A stretch of DNA of 64,000 nt from Microbacterium aurantiacum (GCF_021654035.1 NZ_JAJPDW010000001.1:558001-622000), one strand, 5' to 3'; counted from the first letter of the stretch, positions 16,696 through 26,256 are shown. A program made the numbers and translations. The notes: a model not told the origin generated them from the sequence alone.

Positions 16696-17967
16696 TCAGC
16701 GGCGGACGAGGGCCGAGGCGATCCCCGCGCCGAGGACGACCGCCGCGGCGACGATCGGCGCGATCAGGGCGACGGAGGCCCCGCCCGCTTCGGCGACCAG
16801 CCCCGTCACCGCCGCACCCGCGGACTGGCCGACGACGACACCCGAACCGAGCATCGTCATCACCGTCGAGGACCGGCCGCGCGGGCTGTGCCGGGCGGCG
16901 AGGCTGTACTGCGTCACGAGGGTCGGGCCGATGCCGATGCCGATGAGCAGCAGGCACAGGGCCATGCCGACGACGTCCTGCGCGAGGGGCAGGGTGAGGC
17001 TGCCGGCGAAGAGGATCGACCCGAACACCAGCCACCGCGCGGTCAGGGTGAAGCGCGCCGGGAACAACGCCACACCGAGGGCGAGGGCGGCCGAGCCGAT
17101 CCCCATCGCGCCGTAGACGAGGCCCGCCTGCTCGGGCACGCCGCGCTCGTCCATGAAGGCGGTGAGGGAGGTGAGCATCGTTCCGAAGAACAGACCCATT
17201 CCGAGCGTGCCGAGCACGGTCGTCACGAGCGCCGGTGCGGCGAGCTCGCGTGCGGGGGCCTGGACGATGTCGGTCGCCGCGGTGATGGCCTGACCGCCGT
17301 CGGTGCGGACGGGCGCGGGACCGGCGGATGCCGGGTGCGCGGTCGCGGTGCGGCCGGTGGGGTGTAGGGCGAATGCCGTGACGAAGACGAGGGCGAGCAC
17401 GGCGGCACCGACGACCGGCGCCACCGGGTTCAGGGTGGTCGCGAGGAGCCCGACGATGACGGGGCCGAAGACGAAGACGATCTCGTCGGCCGCGGACTCG
17501 TAGGCCATCGTGCCGTTCAGCACCTTCTCGCGCCGATCGCGGGCGAAGGCCCGTCCGATGATGCCGACCAGGCGGCTGCGGGAGAGGGGGGCGACCTGCG
17601 GCATCGACGCGCCGATCGCGAACGCGACGGCCAGGAGTACGGCATCCGGAGCGGGCGAGAAGGCCAGCCACGACAGGGCGAGCAGGAGGAGGGCGTTGGC
17701 GGTCCCCGCGACGAGGAGCACCGGGCGCTGGCCGAACCGGTCGGCGGCGGCGCCGAGGAGCGGCCCGATGAGGGCGGTGCCGAGGCCCGTGGCGGCGGAG
17801 GTGAGTCCGCCGAGGGCCAGCGACCCGCGCGCCGCGACGATGAGCGTCAGGATCCCGACGACGAGCATCGCGAACGGCAGGCGCGCGATGAGGGCGATGG
17901 GGAAGTAGGCGACCCCCGCTTCGCGGAGTAGGGACGTGCGTGGTGGTGCGGCGATCGTCTTGTACAT
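16696..17967 (-). CDS. MFS transporter (12-helix exporter type)
   Basis: A 423-residue major facilitator. About twelve hydrophobic segments are visible; the loop LGAAADRFGQRPVLL matches the conserved MFS D-R-x-G-(Q/R)-R-P loop between helices 2 and 3. The middle loop (~residues 195-225) is rich in Pro/Ala/Thr. Relatives are drug or sugar-efflux-type permeases; the substrate is unknown. ATG 17967 follows AGGAAG at the right spacing; a longer reading frame to 18078 has no ribosome-binding site and would add a non-membrane N-terminus. The 153 nt upstream holds its promoter region. Confidence 0.83.
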   Translation of the reverse strand: MYKTIAAPPRTSLLREAGVAYFPIALIARLPFAMLVVGILTLIVAARGSLALGGLTSAATGLGTALIGPLLGAAADRFGQRPVLLVAGTANALLLLALSWLAFSPAPDAVLLAVAFAIGASMPQVAPLSRSRLVGIIGRAFARDRREKVLNGTMAYESAADEIVFVFGPVIVGLLATTLNPVAPVVGAAVLALVFVTAFALHPTGRTATAHPASAGPAPVRTDGGQAITAATDIVQAPARELAAPALVTTVLGTLGMGLFFGTMLTSLTAFMDERGVPEQAGLVYGAMGIGSAALALGVALFPARFTLTARWLVFGSILFAGSLTLPLAQDVVGMALCLLLIGIGIGPTLVTQYSLAARHSPRGRSSTVMTMLGSGVVVGQSAGAAVTGLVAEAGGASVALIAPIVAAAVVLGAGIASALVRR

Positions 17968-18120
17968 CTGCTTCCTGTGTCTCGCGCCGCGGGTCGCCGC
18001 GGCCTGTCGTGCCGCCTTCGTCCCGCGTCGGGCCAGGTAGATGCACCCCGGATCAACCTTCGATGCTAGAGGGTGCACATGGGAGAGTGCTGGGCGGGGC
18101 CACGCCCCGACATCCGCGGA

Positions 18121-19035
18121 TCAGGATGCCGGTTCAACGCCGAGGCGCCGCAGACGCCGGCGTGCGAAGTCCTGGGCGCGAGGCCCTTCGCCGAGGGCGC
18201 GCGCCGACACCGCGAGCACGATCCGGGTCAGCGTGACGGCCGGCCACCACACGCGCCGGAGACCCAGGATCTTCCGGTACTCGCGGGGGAGGCTCGCGAC
18301 GGCCGCGGCGAAGAGGATGCGATACGCCACCCGCATCGCGCCGGGGAAGCGGATGCCGCGGAGGAAGCGCACCACGTCGTCGACCCGCTCGTCGCGACGG
18401 AGTTCGCCGCGGTCCAGGAACCCCCGCAGGCGCGTGCGCAGCTCGGCCTCGGTGCGGGGCGGATCGGTGAGCCCCATGAGCTCGCCGGCTCGGCTCCACT
18501 CGGCCACATACGCATCGGCACCGCCGGGAATCGGTCCGCCCCAGCGCTGGTGGCTGCCGAGGAAGGCGTCCGTGAAGGCGATGTGGACCCACTCGACGAG
18601 GTCGGCGTCGCCGGCGGAGTACTCCCGCGGCCCGTCGGCGGCGTCGTAGGCGCCGCGCACCCGCTCGTGCAATCGCGCGACGCGTCCGGTCTCGCGGTCG
18701 GCCTGCGCCGTCGAGCCGTAGGTCACGCAGAGGATCCAGCGCACCGTTCCGACCAGACGGCCCGCCGGGTCCTCGCGGTAGCGCGAGAACTCGTGGACGC
18801 CCGCGAGCGCCCCGGGATGGAGGGCTTGGAGGAGCAGGGCACGGATGCCGGCGACGAGGGTTCCGAGCCCCGCGTGCACCGTCCACACCGCGCCGCCGTC
18901 GTGGAAGTAGCCCGCGTCGTCGCCCTCGGCGAGGGCTCGCACCCACGGCGGCTGGCCGGCGGGGTCGCCCGACAGCGTCGTCAGCAAGCGCGCGCGGAGA
19001 GGCTCGCGAGGGGTGGTTCGAGGGGCGGAAGGCAC
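18121..19035 (-). CDS. MpaB / rubber-oxygenase-like protein (DUF2236)
   Basis: A 304-residue protein of the oxygenase MpaB family (haem-binding, related to rubber oxygenase Lcp). The family core is visible: LLLQALHPGALAGVHEFSRY with the conserved histidine, then DADLVEWVHIAFTDAFL, and an Arg-rich C-terminus after VWWPAVTLTRIVLAVSAR. Known relatives cleave isoprenoid chains or other lipids, but most bacterial members are uncharacterised. There is no signal peptide. The gene is divergent from the first GH43 gene, and the operator at 19095 lies between them. Confidence 0.75.
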   Translation of the reverse strand: MPSAPRTTPREPLRARLLTTLSGDPAGQPPWVRALAEGDDAGYFHDGGAVWTVHAGLGTLVAGIRALLLQALHPGALAGVHEFSRYREDPAGRLVGTVRWILCVTYGSTAQADRETGRVARLHERVRGAYDAADGPREYSAGDADLVEWVHIAFTDAFLGSHQRWGGPIPGGADAYVAEWSRAGELMGLTDPPRTEAELRTRLRGFLDRGELRRDERVDDVVRFLRGIRFPGAMRVAYRILFAAAVASLPREYRKILGLRRVWWPAVTLTRIVLAVSARALGEGPRAQDFARRRLRRLGVEPAS

Positions 19036-19094
19036 CCTCCCAGCGTGCCACGCACATCGGACCCGGGTCCGGAAAAGGGTGGCGTCCCCGCTTG

Positions 19095-19106
19095 GTTACC
19101 GCTAAC
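19095..19106. promoter_or_regulatory. LacI-type operator, copy 1 (arabinan regulon)
   Basis: GTTACCGCTAAC fits the 12-bp palindrome GTTA-N-CG-N-TAAC found at three promoters of this locus. The last bases TAACGT would be the -10 box of the downstream GH43 gene (start 19183). No good -35 is visible on the plus strand. Confidence 0.6.
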
Positions 19107-19182
19107 GTGAGCGATAACAGCCGCGCTGACGCGGACCGCCGGTCGGTTCATCCCGGCCGCAGAGAACTCGATGGAGAGTCCG

Positions 19183-22100
19183 ATGCCCACACCCCTACGT
19201 GCGCGTTCCGTCGTCGTGGCGGCAGCGGTCGCCGCTCTGATCGCCGGCCTCGGGGCGACCGCTCCGGCGGCCGCCGACGTCTCGCCCGACGGGCTCGTCG
19301 CCTCGTACGACTTCGGGCAGAGCACCGGCGCGAGCGTCCCGAACGCCGTCGTCGACGCGGGAGTGGGCGTGGGCGCCGCGACCGTCCGCAACCTGCAGCC
19401 CTCCGACTGGACCGGCTCATCGCTCACGCTCCGCGGCGGGGCGAAGACGTCGTCCGGCAACTGGGTGGAGCTGCCGGGCGATCTGCTGGCCGACGCGACC
19501 TCGGCGACGGTGGTCGCGGAGGTGCGGGCGTCACAGGCGATGCTCGGCGGCTTCCACTTCCTGTGGAACATCGGCAACGAATCCGCCGCGACCGAGTACT
19601 TCTTCGCCTCCCTCAACTGCGGCTCGGGCCGATCCCCTCTCGTCGGGCTGAAGACGGCGGGCGTGGAGCGACTCGTCTCGAGCGGATCCTGCGGCGTCGC
19701 CGCGGACGAGTGGGTGAACGTCGCTTCGGTGATCGACGGCGACGCCGGCCGCGCGGCGCTGTACCTCGACGGCATCCGTGTCGCCGAGGGTGCGATGGCG
19801 GGCACGCCCGCCGACGTGGCGGATCAGTCGCTCAACACCATCGGGCGTGCGCCGTGGCCGGACCCCCTGTTCCAGGGGGCGATCTCGTCGTTCCACGTGT
19901 ACGAGCGCGCGTTGGAGGCGTCCGAGATCGCCGAGCTCTCCCTCGCGGATGCCGAACCCCACGTCGACCACCTCCGTGCCCGCGCGCAGCAGCTGCTCGA
20001 CGGCCTCCAGGTGTCGGACCTCACGACGAGCACCGACATCGACCTGCCTACGGCGGCCGGACGCGTCACGTGGGTCTCGAGCGCCCCGGAGGTGGTCGCG
20101 CCCGACGGCACGGTCACCGCCCCGCTGATCGGCGCGGAACCCGTGGAGGTCATCCTGACGGCGACGGCGACCGTCCGCGGCCAGGAGGCGACGACGTCGA
20201 TCACGGTGACCGTGGAGCCTTCGACCGAGACGGCCCAGGAGCGGGTGGACCGCCTCGCAGGGCTGTTCGTCATCCCGACCCGTGTGGCCGCCGGGGACAC
20301 CCTCCCCGCCGCTCCTCCCGGCATGACCGTCGACGTCGTCGACGACCCGGACGCGGTGCTGGAGGGAGGCGTCTTCGCGGCGGATGAGATCACCGACGCG
20401 GCCCTCGCGGTGCGCGTGACCGATTCCGCGACCGGTGCGGTCAGCCAGCGCCGCTTCGCCGTCCGCGTCCTCCCCGCGAGCGAGGCCACCCGCGTCCTCG
20501 CCTATCACCGCACCCCCACGAGCGCTGCGGTCGCCAACAACGCCGACGTCGCGCTCAGCATGCACCTCGCGCTCGCCGACGGCGACGGGTGGATGCCGCT
20601 GAACGAGAACTACGGCATCTTCTTCCCGAAGACCTCGGCCGAGATCCCCGCGGCGGGTCCGCGGGACGCGCTCATCCGGAGTCTTCGCGACCCGCACGTG
20701 TTCCATCTCGCCGACGGCGGCTTCGGTGTCGTCGCCACGCGCACGGCCCGCGGGGGAGCGGACGACGGCACGCGCGCCTCGAGTGTGCTCTTCGCGCGGA
20801 GCGATGACCTGCGCACCTATGACGAGGTCGGCATGATCGACCTCGGGGTCACGGGCGGGGTCAACCGGCCGGCCGCCGTCTTCGACAGCGCGTCGGGCCG
20901 CTACCTTCTGACGTGGACGAGCGACGCCGGGGCGTCGGTGTACACGTCTTTCGCGGACCTGACCGATCCGCAGTCGCAGGGCGAGGTGCGCCGCGGTGCC
21001 GTCTCCGCGATCACCGTGGAGGACGACGCGGACGTCGAGGACTACGCGGTCGGCAACGCCGTCGTCGTCGATCGCGCCCTCGCCCGCGCCTTGGAGGTGC
21101 GATTCGGGCGCGTGTCCAACACCACCGTCCAGGCGTTCGACCCCGTCGAACTCGACGCCGGCGACGCGCTCGAGGCAGCGGCGCTCCCGGCACGCGCCGA
21201 ACTCGCCTACACGGACGGCTCGACCGCCTCACGCAGCGTCGCCTGGGATGCGGCGTCCCTCGCCGCGGTCGACACCGACGTCCCCGGGACCTACACGGTC
21301 AGCGGCGAGCTGGAGGTGCCGCAATACGCGACCCCGTTCGCCGATGAACGCGCCGATCCGTCGATCTTCCGGTACGACCTCAACGGCGAGCAGAAGTTCC
21401 TGATGATCGCCACCGAGGACCTGTACGGCGCGAACATCGACCCGCAGGGCGGGGCGCACATGCCCATCCGGATCGCCGACCGCATCGAGGACCTCTCGGA
21501 TGAGGCGTTGCGCGCCGGCCGGAACGTCGAGGTCGACCTCCTCCGTCGCGGCGACACCGACGCGGAGGGGCGGGTGATGACGGGGTGCTTCTGGGCCCCC
21601 GAGTACCACGTGATCGGCGGACGCCTGTCGATCCTGTTCATGCCCTGCTACAACGGCTCGAACGGTCGACCGGACATGTTCACCGGCCGCGCGAGCATCA
21701 TGCAGCTGCAGCAGGACGCCCATGGGAACGACCTCGATCCGGCCGTTCCCGGCAACTGGAGCAAGCCCCGCGAGGTGCGGACCGCCGAAGGCGCGATCCT
21801 CAACCCCATCCAGGGCATCTCGCTCGACATGACGTTCTTCGAGGATTCGGGGACGTCGTACTACGCGTGGCAGATGCTCGGGTCGCTCTTCATCGCCGAG
21901 ATGGATCCGACGGATCCCACGCGGCTGACCTCGCCCGCGGTGCGGCTGACGCCGCCGGAGTACGCGTGGGACAACCTCATCGCGGAGGGGCCGAACGTCC
22001 ACGCGCAGGACGGCACCCTCTTCATGATCTACTCGGGGTCCCTGGTGGGGGACTCCTACACGACCGGTCTGCTGACCGCACCGGCCGGAGCGGGGGCCGA

Positions 22101-22701
22101 CCTCACCGATCCGGCTCTGTGGACGAAGCTCGGCTATCCCATCCAGAAGTCCGGCCTCTTCAACGGCGAGTGGCAGCTGGGGACGGGGCACGGGATGTGG
22201 TCGCGGGACGAGAACGACAACCTGCTCTACGTCTTCCACGCCCGGACGGACAACAACGGTCTGAGCGGCCGCGACACGTTCGTGCGGCGCGTGCACTTCG
22301 CCGCCGACGGGCTGCCGATCTTCGACATGGAGGCCGAGGAGGAGGTCGCGCCGGGCAATCGCGAGGTGGAGATCGAGGTCGTCGTGCGTCCCGCCGCGGA
22401 GACGGAACTGGACGTCACCGCCGTGTTGTCGACGCGCTGCCTGGCCGGCACTGTGCTTCAGGCAGTGACCGTCGCGAACGATGACGACGTGCCCGCCGCC
22501 GTCACCATCCGGGGGCCGTATGGTTCGAAAACAATCGCGGCTCTGCCGCCGGGGAAGAAGGCGTCGTACAGCTTCACGACGCGCCAGAGCGCCGTCCCCG
22601 CGGCGGTGGTGACTGTGACCGCCTCGGCGACCGTCGAGGGCGTTCCGACGACGGTGGGCTTCGATCTCGCACACCCGGCGACCCTCTGCGGCGCGCGCTG
22701 A
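19183..22701 (+). CDS. secreted multidomain GH43 protein (LamG, Ig-like, GH43, C-terminal domain)
   Basis: About 1,172 residues, exported by a signal peptide ending near APAAADVSP. A concanavalin-like LamG fold (~35-265) precedes a small Ig-like segment typical of GH43 proteins. A first GH43-like part (~430-640) has LRDPHVFHLADGGFGV; after another Ig-like segment the second part (~710-1060) has FADERADPSIFRYDLNG, APEYHVIGGRLSILFMPCY and LIAEGPNVHAQDGTLFMIYS, giving the Asp/Glu pattern of GH43. The likely action is on arabinofuranosyl linkages of arabinan. The last ~98 residues form the shared TRCLAG domain seen in four proteins here. Start 19183 is preferred to 19171 because GGAG lies five bases ahead. 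There is no anchor. Confidence 0.78.
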   Translation: MPTPLRARSVVVAAAVAALIAGLGATAPAAADVSPDGLVASYDFGQSTGASVPNAVVDAGVGVGAATVRNLQPSDWTGSSLTLRGGAKTSSGNWVELPGDLLADATSATVVAEVRASQAMLGGFHFLWNIGNESAATEYFFASLNCGSGRSPLVGLKTAGVERLVSSGSCGVAADEWVNVASVIDGDAGRAALYLDGIRVAEGAMAGTPADVADQSLNTIGRAPWPDPLFQGAISSFHVYERALEASEIAELSLADAEPHVDHLRARAQQLLDGLQVSDLTTSTDIDLPTAAGRVTWVSSAPEVVAPDGTVTAPLIGAEPVEVILTATATVRGQEATTSITVTVEPSTETAQERVDRLAGLFVIPTRVAAGDTLPAAPPGMTVDVVDDPDAVLEGGVFAADEITDAALAVRVTDSATGAVSQRRFAVRVLPASEATRVLAYHRTPTSAAVANNADVALSMHLALADGDGWMPLNENYGIFFPKTSAEIPAAGPRDALIRSLRDPHVFHLADGGFGVVATRTARGGADDGTRASSVLFARSDDLRTYDEVGMIDLGVTGGVNRPAAVFDSASGRYLLTWTSDAGASVYTSFADLTDPQSQGEVRRGAVSAITVEDDADVEDYAVGNAVVVDRALARALEVRFGRVSNTTVQAFDPVELDAGDALEAAALPARAELAYTDGSTASRSVAWDAASLAAVDTDVPGTYTVSGELEVPQYATPFADERADPSIFRYDLNGEQKFLMIATEDLYGANIDPQGGAHMPIRIADRIEDLSDEALRAGRNVEVDLLRRGDTDAEGRVMTGCFWAPEYHVIGGRLSILFMPCYNGSNGRPDMFTGRASIMQLQQDAHGNDLDPAVPGNWSKPREVRTAEGAILNPIQGISLDMTFFEDSGTSYYAWQMLGSLFIAEMDPTDPTRLTSPAVRLTPPEYAWDNLIAEGPNVHAQDGTLFMIYSGSLVGDSYTTGLLTAPAGAGADLTDPALWTKLGYPIQKSGLFNGEWQLGTGHGMWSRDENDNLLYVFHARTDNNGLSGRDTFVRRVHFAADGLPIFDMEAEEEVAPGNREVEIEVVVRPAAETELDVTAVLSTRCLAGTVLQAVTVANDDDVPAAVTIRGPYGSKTIAALPPGKKASYSFTTRQSAVPAAVVTVTASATVEGVPTTVGFDLAHPATLCGAR

Positions 22702-22722
22702 ACACCACAAAGGAATCGCAAA

Positions 22723-22738
22723 TGGAAAGCACTTTCCG
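22723..22738. promoter_or_regulatory. palindrome, possible second LacI-type operator
   Basis: TGGAAAGCACTTTCCG has 5-bp GGAAA/TTTCC arms around a GCAC centre, 22 nt after the GH43 stop and ~150 nt before the next promoter. Spacing and AT/GC layout resemble a LacI-family or catabolite operator, but a chance palindrome is possible. The rest of 22739-22870 shows no gene and no other clear signal. Confidence 0.35.
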
Positions 22739-22875
22739 ACCACTCGTTTCGCGATAGCGACGGGCGTGCGCCGTCGAGGGAACGCAGCCGAGGAGGAGGT
22801 GGCTGCGCCCTCTCTGCGGCCTGTCCGCGGGCGGGTGGGGTATGCGTCCCACGAGGCACGAGGAAGGGAGAAAGT

Positions 22876-22919
22876 TTTCGCGAAAGGGGTTGTGCCTTTC
22901 GGACTGTTAACGGTAACAC
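22876..22919 (+). promoter_or_regulatory. promoter and operator copy 2 of the GH43 operon
   Basis: TTTCGCGAAA (22876-22885) is a perfect 10-bp palindrome just ahead of a -35 box TTGTGC (22890-22895). An 18-nt spacer leads to TAACAC (22914-22919). GTTAACGGTAAC (22906-22917), the regulon palindrome, overlaps that -10, so binding would block RNA polymerase. It drives the remnant gene and, by position, the two GH43 genes that follow. Confidence 0.65.
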
Positions 22920-23005
22920 TTAAGGGCGTTCTCAGACTCGGAGCTGCGGTCCCCACATCGCGCAGCCCGGCATCCGCGTGACGACAGATACGAAGGAGTA
23001 TCCGA

Positions 23006-23161
23006 ATGGTCCCCGCTTCCCCCCATCGGCTCCGGCGCTCGACGCGTCAGGCCGAACTCCCCGCCGGAGAGGTCACCGTGACGGCATCGACGCCCTTCTC
23101 GCCCGTCACCGAGGAGTCGTCGGCGACGTACGACCACGCCGCGTTGTCCTGCGCCCGGTGA
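23006..23161 (+). pseudogene. 51-codon remnant of a fifth secreted enzyme with the shared C-terminal domain
   Basis: An ATG at 23006 behind AAGGAG (22993-22998) opens an uninterrupted 51-codon frame. Its first ~11 codons (MVPASPHRLRR) look like the start of a signal peptide. From STRQAELPAGEVTVTAS to the final ALSCAR it matches the last ~40 residues of the shared C-terminal domain (compare SRQAVIPAGEVRVTAT ... RSCTS in the next gene). The whole enzyme between has gone, apparently by an in-frame deletion of roughly 2-3.5 kb if the lost gene resembled its neighbours. Promoter, operator and ribosome-binding site are intact, so a short peptide may still be made and the downstream genes still transcribed. 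Confidence 0.75.
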
Positions 23162-23166
23162 GTGCT

Positions 23167-23196
23167 GCGGGGGCGGAGTCGTCTCTCCGCCCCCGC
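23167..23196 (+). terminator. strong hairpin after the remnant gene
   Basis: Perfect 12-bp arms (GCGGGGGCGGAG at 23167-23178, its complement at 23185-23196) around TCGTCT, 5 nt after the remnant stop. There is no T-run, so it is likely a partial terminator or an mRNA-processing hairpin inside the operon. Confidence 0.6.
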
Positions 23197-23282
23197 GGGA
23201 CCCCCACCTTGCCCCTGTACCCCCGCATTCCCCGCAAGAACCCCGCAGTCGGTTCCGACTGCGCCCGTCGAAGGAGCCACCG

Positions 23283-26207
23283 ATGTCCCCGTCCCTGTCC
23301 ACACTGTCTCGCGGAGCGGTCTCCGCGCTCACGGCGGGCGCGCTGTTCGGAGCGCTGCTGATGCCGGTCCCCGCCGCCGCGGCGGCGGAGCCGTGGAACC
23401 CCGACTCCGCCTACACCTCGACCGACAACGGCGACGGCACCTACCGCGTGCCGTTGATGAACGCCGATGTGCCGGACGTGTCGGTGGAGCGGATCCCGGC
23501 GTCGGAGAACGACGAGGGACGCGACATCTACTACATGATCAGCACGACCATGCACCTGAGCCCGGGGGCGCCGGTGATGAAGTCGTACGACCTCGTCAAT
23601 TGGGAGATCGTCAACTACGTCTTCAACCGCGCCGACATCGGCGACGACTTCTCGCTCCGCAACGGCCAGACCTCCTACGGTCAGGGCCAGTGGGCCTCGT
23701 CGATCCGGTACCACGACGGCACCTGGTACGTGGCCTTCAACACCAACAACCTCGGGGGGTCGTACCTCTACACGACCGATGACATCGACGACGGGGTCTG
23801 GGAGCGCACGAAACTGCCCGGGTCCTACCACGACCCGTCCCTGTTCTTCGATGTCGACGGAACGCCGTACATCTTCTACGGCTCGGGCTCCACGAGCGCG
23901 GTGCGTCTGAGTGCGGACTTCACGCAGGTGCTGCAGACCTACAACCAGATCATCCGCCCCGCCGACTACCCGGGGGCGCCGGTGGGCGGCCTCTTCGAGG
24001 GCGCGCAGGTCACCTACATCGACGGCAAGTACTACATCGTCATCATCACCTGGCCTTCCGGCCAGGGGCGCCAGGTGGTGCTGTTCCGCTCCGATCACCT
24101 CCTCGGCCGCTATGCCACCGAGGACGGTTCGAACCCGTACGAGGCGAAGGGGGTCCTCAACTCCAACGGCTTCGCGCAGGGGAGCCTCGTGCCGATCGAG
24201 GACGAGAGCGGCGCCCTGAACTACTGGGGCATGTTCTTCCGCGACACCTTCCCCACCGGTCGCATCCCCGCCCTCATCCCGGCGACGTGGGGCGAGGACG
24301 GCTGGCCGGTCTTCGGGAACAACGGCAGCGTCCCGGTGAACGGCTCGTTCGCCAAGCCCATCGAGTTGAGCCCGGCGGAGCAGACGCTCGAACGCCAGAA
24401 GAGCATCGTCACCTCCGACGACTTCGACAACGACGCACCGCACCGCGCCTACATGGACGAGATGTGGGACATCCCGTCCTCGCCGGAATACGACGACACG
24501 CTCCTCGGCGTCGATCTCATCCAGAACGGCGGCTTCGAGAACGGCACGACGGGCTGGTTCGCCAACGACACCGCGACCCTCTCGGCGTCGACGGATGCCG
24601 CCACCGGCGCCGGATCGATCGCGGTGACCGGTCGCCAGACGACGGGCTCCGGCCCCGCGCAGGACCTGTCCGGCAAGATCCAGGCGGGCATCACCTACGA
24701 CGTCACGGCGAAGGTCAAGTACACCGACACCGCGAGCCCGGCGACGAAGCAGTTCTTCGTGACGGCGCGGTACGGCTCCGGCACGTTCACGAACCTCGCC
24801 ACCGTCACTGCGCAGCGCGGGCAGTGGGCGACGATCACCGGATCGTTCACCGTTCCGGCGTCGCAGAACGTCGACGCCGTGAGGCTGTTCGTCGAGACGC
24901 CGTGGACGCAGAACCCGCAGTCCGCGCCGGCGACGCACCTCATGGACTTCCAGGTGGACGACGTCACGCTCACCGGACGGCCGATCACGCGGGAGAACCC
25001 GCATCCGGATGAGATCGCGCCGACGGATTCGCGACTGGACATCCAGTGGCAGTGGAATCACGCGCCCGACAACCGCTACTGGTCGCTCACCGACCGCGAC
25101 GGCTGGCTGCGCCTGACCAACGGCAAGACGGTCACCGGCGACTTCCGCCACGTCAAGCTCGCGAACGACGATCAGGTCACGTGGCTGGAGGAGACGCGAA
25201 ACACCCTGTCGCAGCGTACGTTCGCGCCGAGCCAGTCGGTGGAGACGAAGTTCGACATCTCCGCGATGAAGGACGGTGACGTCGCGGGGCTCGCCGCCTA
25301 CGCGCGGAACTTCTCCTACGTCGCCGTCAAACGGGTCGACGGAGTCAACACGATCGGTGTCGTCAATCGAACGACCCCCTTCACTGCGACGATCGACCAC
25401 GCCGCCATCGAGAGCTTCGTGCCCGGCACCACCGCCGCGCTCGGTGACGCCGCCGAGGTGCACCTGAAGGCCGACCTCGACTTCGCCAACCCGACCGGGC
25501 AGCTGTGGACGACGTTCCTCTACAGCCTCGACGGGGTCACGTGGACGCAGCTGGGCAACCGGGTGGGGCCGCAGAGCCTCGATGGAGCCCTGACCCACTT
25601 CATGGGGCACCGTGTCGGTCTCTTCACCTACGCGACCGAGGAGGCGGGCGGATGGGTCGACGTCGACCACTTCCTGCTGAGCGACGTCCGTTCGGCGCAG
25701 AACCTCCCGCTCGACACCACCGCGTTGGATGCCGCGATCGCGCATGCCGATGAACTGGACGCCGCGGACTACCCGGCAGATGCGTGGTCGGCGATGGAGC
25801 GGACGCTCGACAAGGCGGTCGCCGCACGCGCGGGGACGCTCGGGACCCAGAACCAGATCGACGCTCCCGAGCGCGCCCTGAGCCTGGAGCTCGCCCGCTT
25901 GGGGGTCCTGGTCGACGAGGCGCCGAAGCTCGACGTCACCCTGGTCGCGTCGACGCGCTGCCTCGCCGGCTCGGTGCTCGTCTCCGCGACCGTGCGCAAC
26001 GACGAGGACGCCCCCGTGTCGGTGGAGATCGTGACCCCGTACGGCACGAAGAAGATCGCGTCCCTTGCGCCCGGGAAGGCCAGTTCGTACGCCTTCACGT
26101 CGCGTCAGGCCGTGATCCCCGCGGGGGAGGTGCGGGTGACAGCCACCTCCGGCGAGATCTCGACCGACCTCACCGAGAGCTTCACGGCGCGCAGCTGCAC
26201 GTCGTGA
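23283..26207 (+). CDS. secreted GH43 arabinofuranosidase/xylosidase-like enzyme with CBM and C-terminal domain
   Basis: 974 residues with a signal peptide ending near PAAAAAEPW. The five-bladed GH43 domain (~35-390) shows VPLMNADVPDVSVER, WASSIRYHDGTWYVAF, SYHDPSLFFDVDGTPYIFYG and LFEGAQVTYIDGKYYI, with catalytic-type Asp and Glu. A CBM4/9-like jelly roll (~415-560, NGGFENGTTGWFAND) is inserted before the GH43 C-terminal beta-sandwich (~575-805), followed by a FIVAR-like helical segment (~815-875) and the shared TRCLAG domain (~881-974). The order resembles GH43 arabinofuranosidases acting on arabinoxylan or arabinan. ATG 23283 follows AAGGAG at six bases. Confidence 0.83.
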   Translation: MSPSLSTLSRGAVSALTAGALFGALLMPVPAAAAAEPWNPDSAYTSTDNGDGTYRVPLMNADVPDVSVERIPASENDEGRDIYYMISTTMHLSPGAPVMKSYDLVNWEIVNYVFNRADIGDDFSLRNGQTSYGQGQWASSIRYHDGTWYVAFNTNNLGGSYLYTTDDIDDGVWERTKLPGSYHDPSLFFDVDGTPYIFYGSGSTSAVRLSADFTQVLQTYNQIIRPADYPGAPVGGLFEGAQVTYIDGKYYIVIITWPSGQGRQVVLFRSDHLLGRYATEDGSNPYEAKGVLNSNGFAQGSLVPIEDESGALNYWGMFFRDTFPTGRIPALIPATWGEDGWPVFGNNGSVPVNGSFAKPIELSPAEQTLERQKSIVTSDDFDNDAPHRAYMDEMWDIPSSPEYDDTLLGVDLIQNGGFENGTTGWFANDTATLSASTDAATGAGSIAVTGRQTTGSGPAQDLSGKIQAGITYDVTAKVKYTDTASPATKQFFVTARYGSGTFTNLATVTAQRGQWATITGSFTVPASQNVDAVRLFVETPWTQNPQSAPATHLMDFQVDDVTLTGRPITRENPHPDEIAPTDSRLDIQWQWNHAPDNRYWSLTDRDGWLRLTNGKTVTGDFRHVKLANDDQVTWLEETRNTLSQRTFAPSQSVETKFDISAMKDGDVAGLAAYARNFSYVAVKRVDGVNTIGVVNRTTPFTATIDHAAIESFVPGTTAALGDAAEVHLKADLDFANPTGQLWTTFLYSLDGVTWTQLGNRVGPQSLDGALTHFMGHRVGLFTYATEEAGGWVDVDHFLLSDVRSAQNLPLDTTALDAAIAHADELDAADYPADAWSAMERTLDKAVAARAGTLGTQNQIDAPERALSLELARLGVLVDEAPKLDVTLVASTRCLAGSVLVSATVRNDEDAPVSVEIVTPYGTKKIASLAPGKASSYAFTSRQAVIPAGEVRVTATSGEISTDLTESFTARSCTS

Positions 26208-26256
26208 GACACCACAACTGAATAGGGACACCTTGTACACACAGAGGAGAAATCTC

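Noticed and set aside
18121..19057. Second long frame over the MpaB gene on the same strand
   Set aside because: Arg-rich out-of-frame shadow; the MpaB frame carries the conserved His motif.
23167..23196. Complete transcription stop separating the remnant gene from the GH43 genes
   Set aside because: The hairpin has no T-run and no other promoter was found before 23283, so read-through from the 22890 promoter is the simpler reading.
26233..26256. Earlier TTG start for the third GH43 protein
   Set aside because: TTG 26257 has AGAGGAGA at ideal spacing, while 26233 has none.
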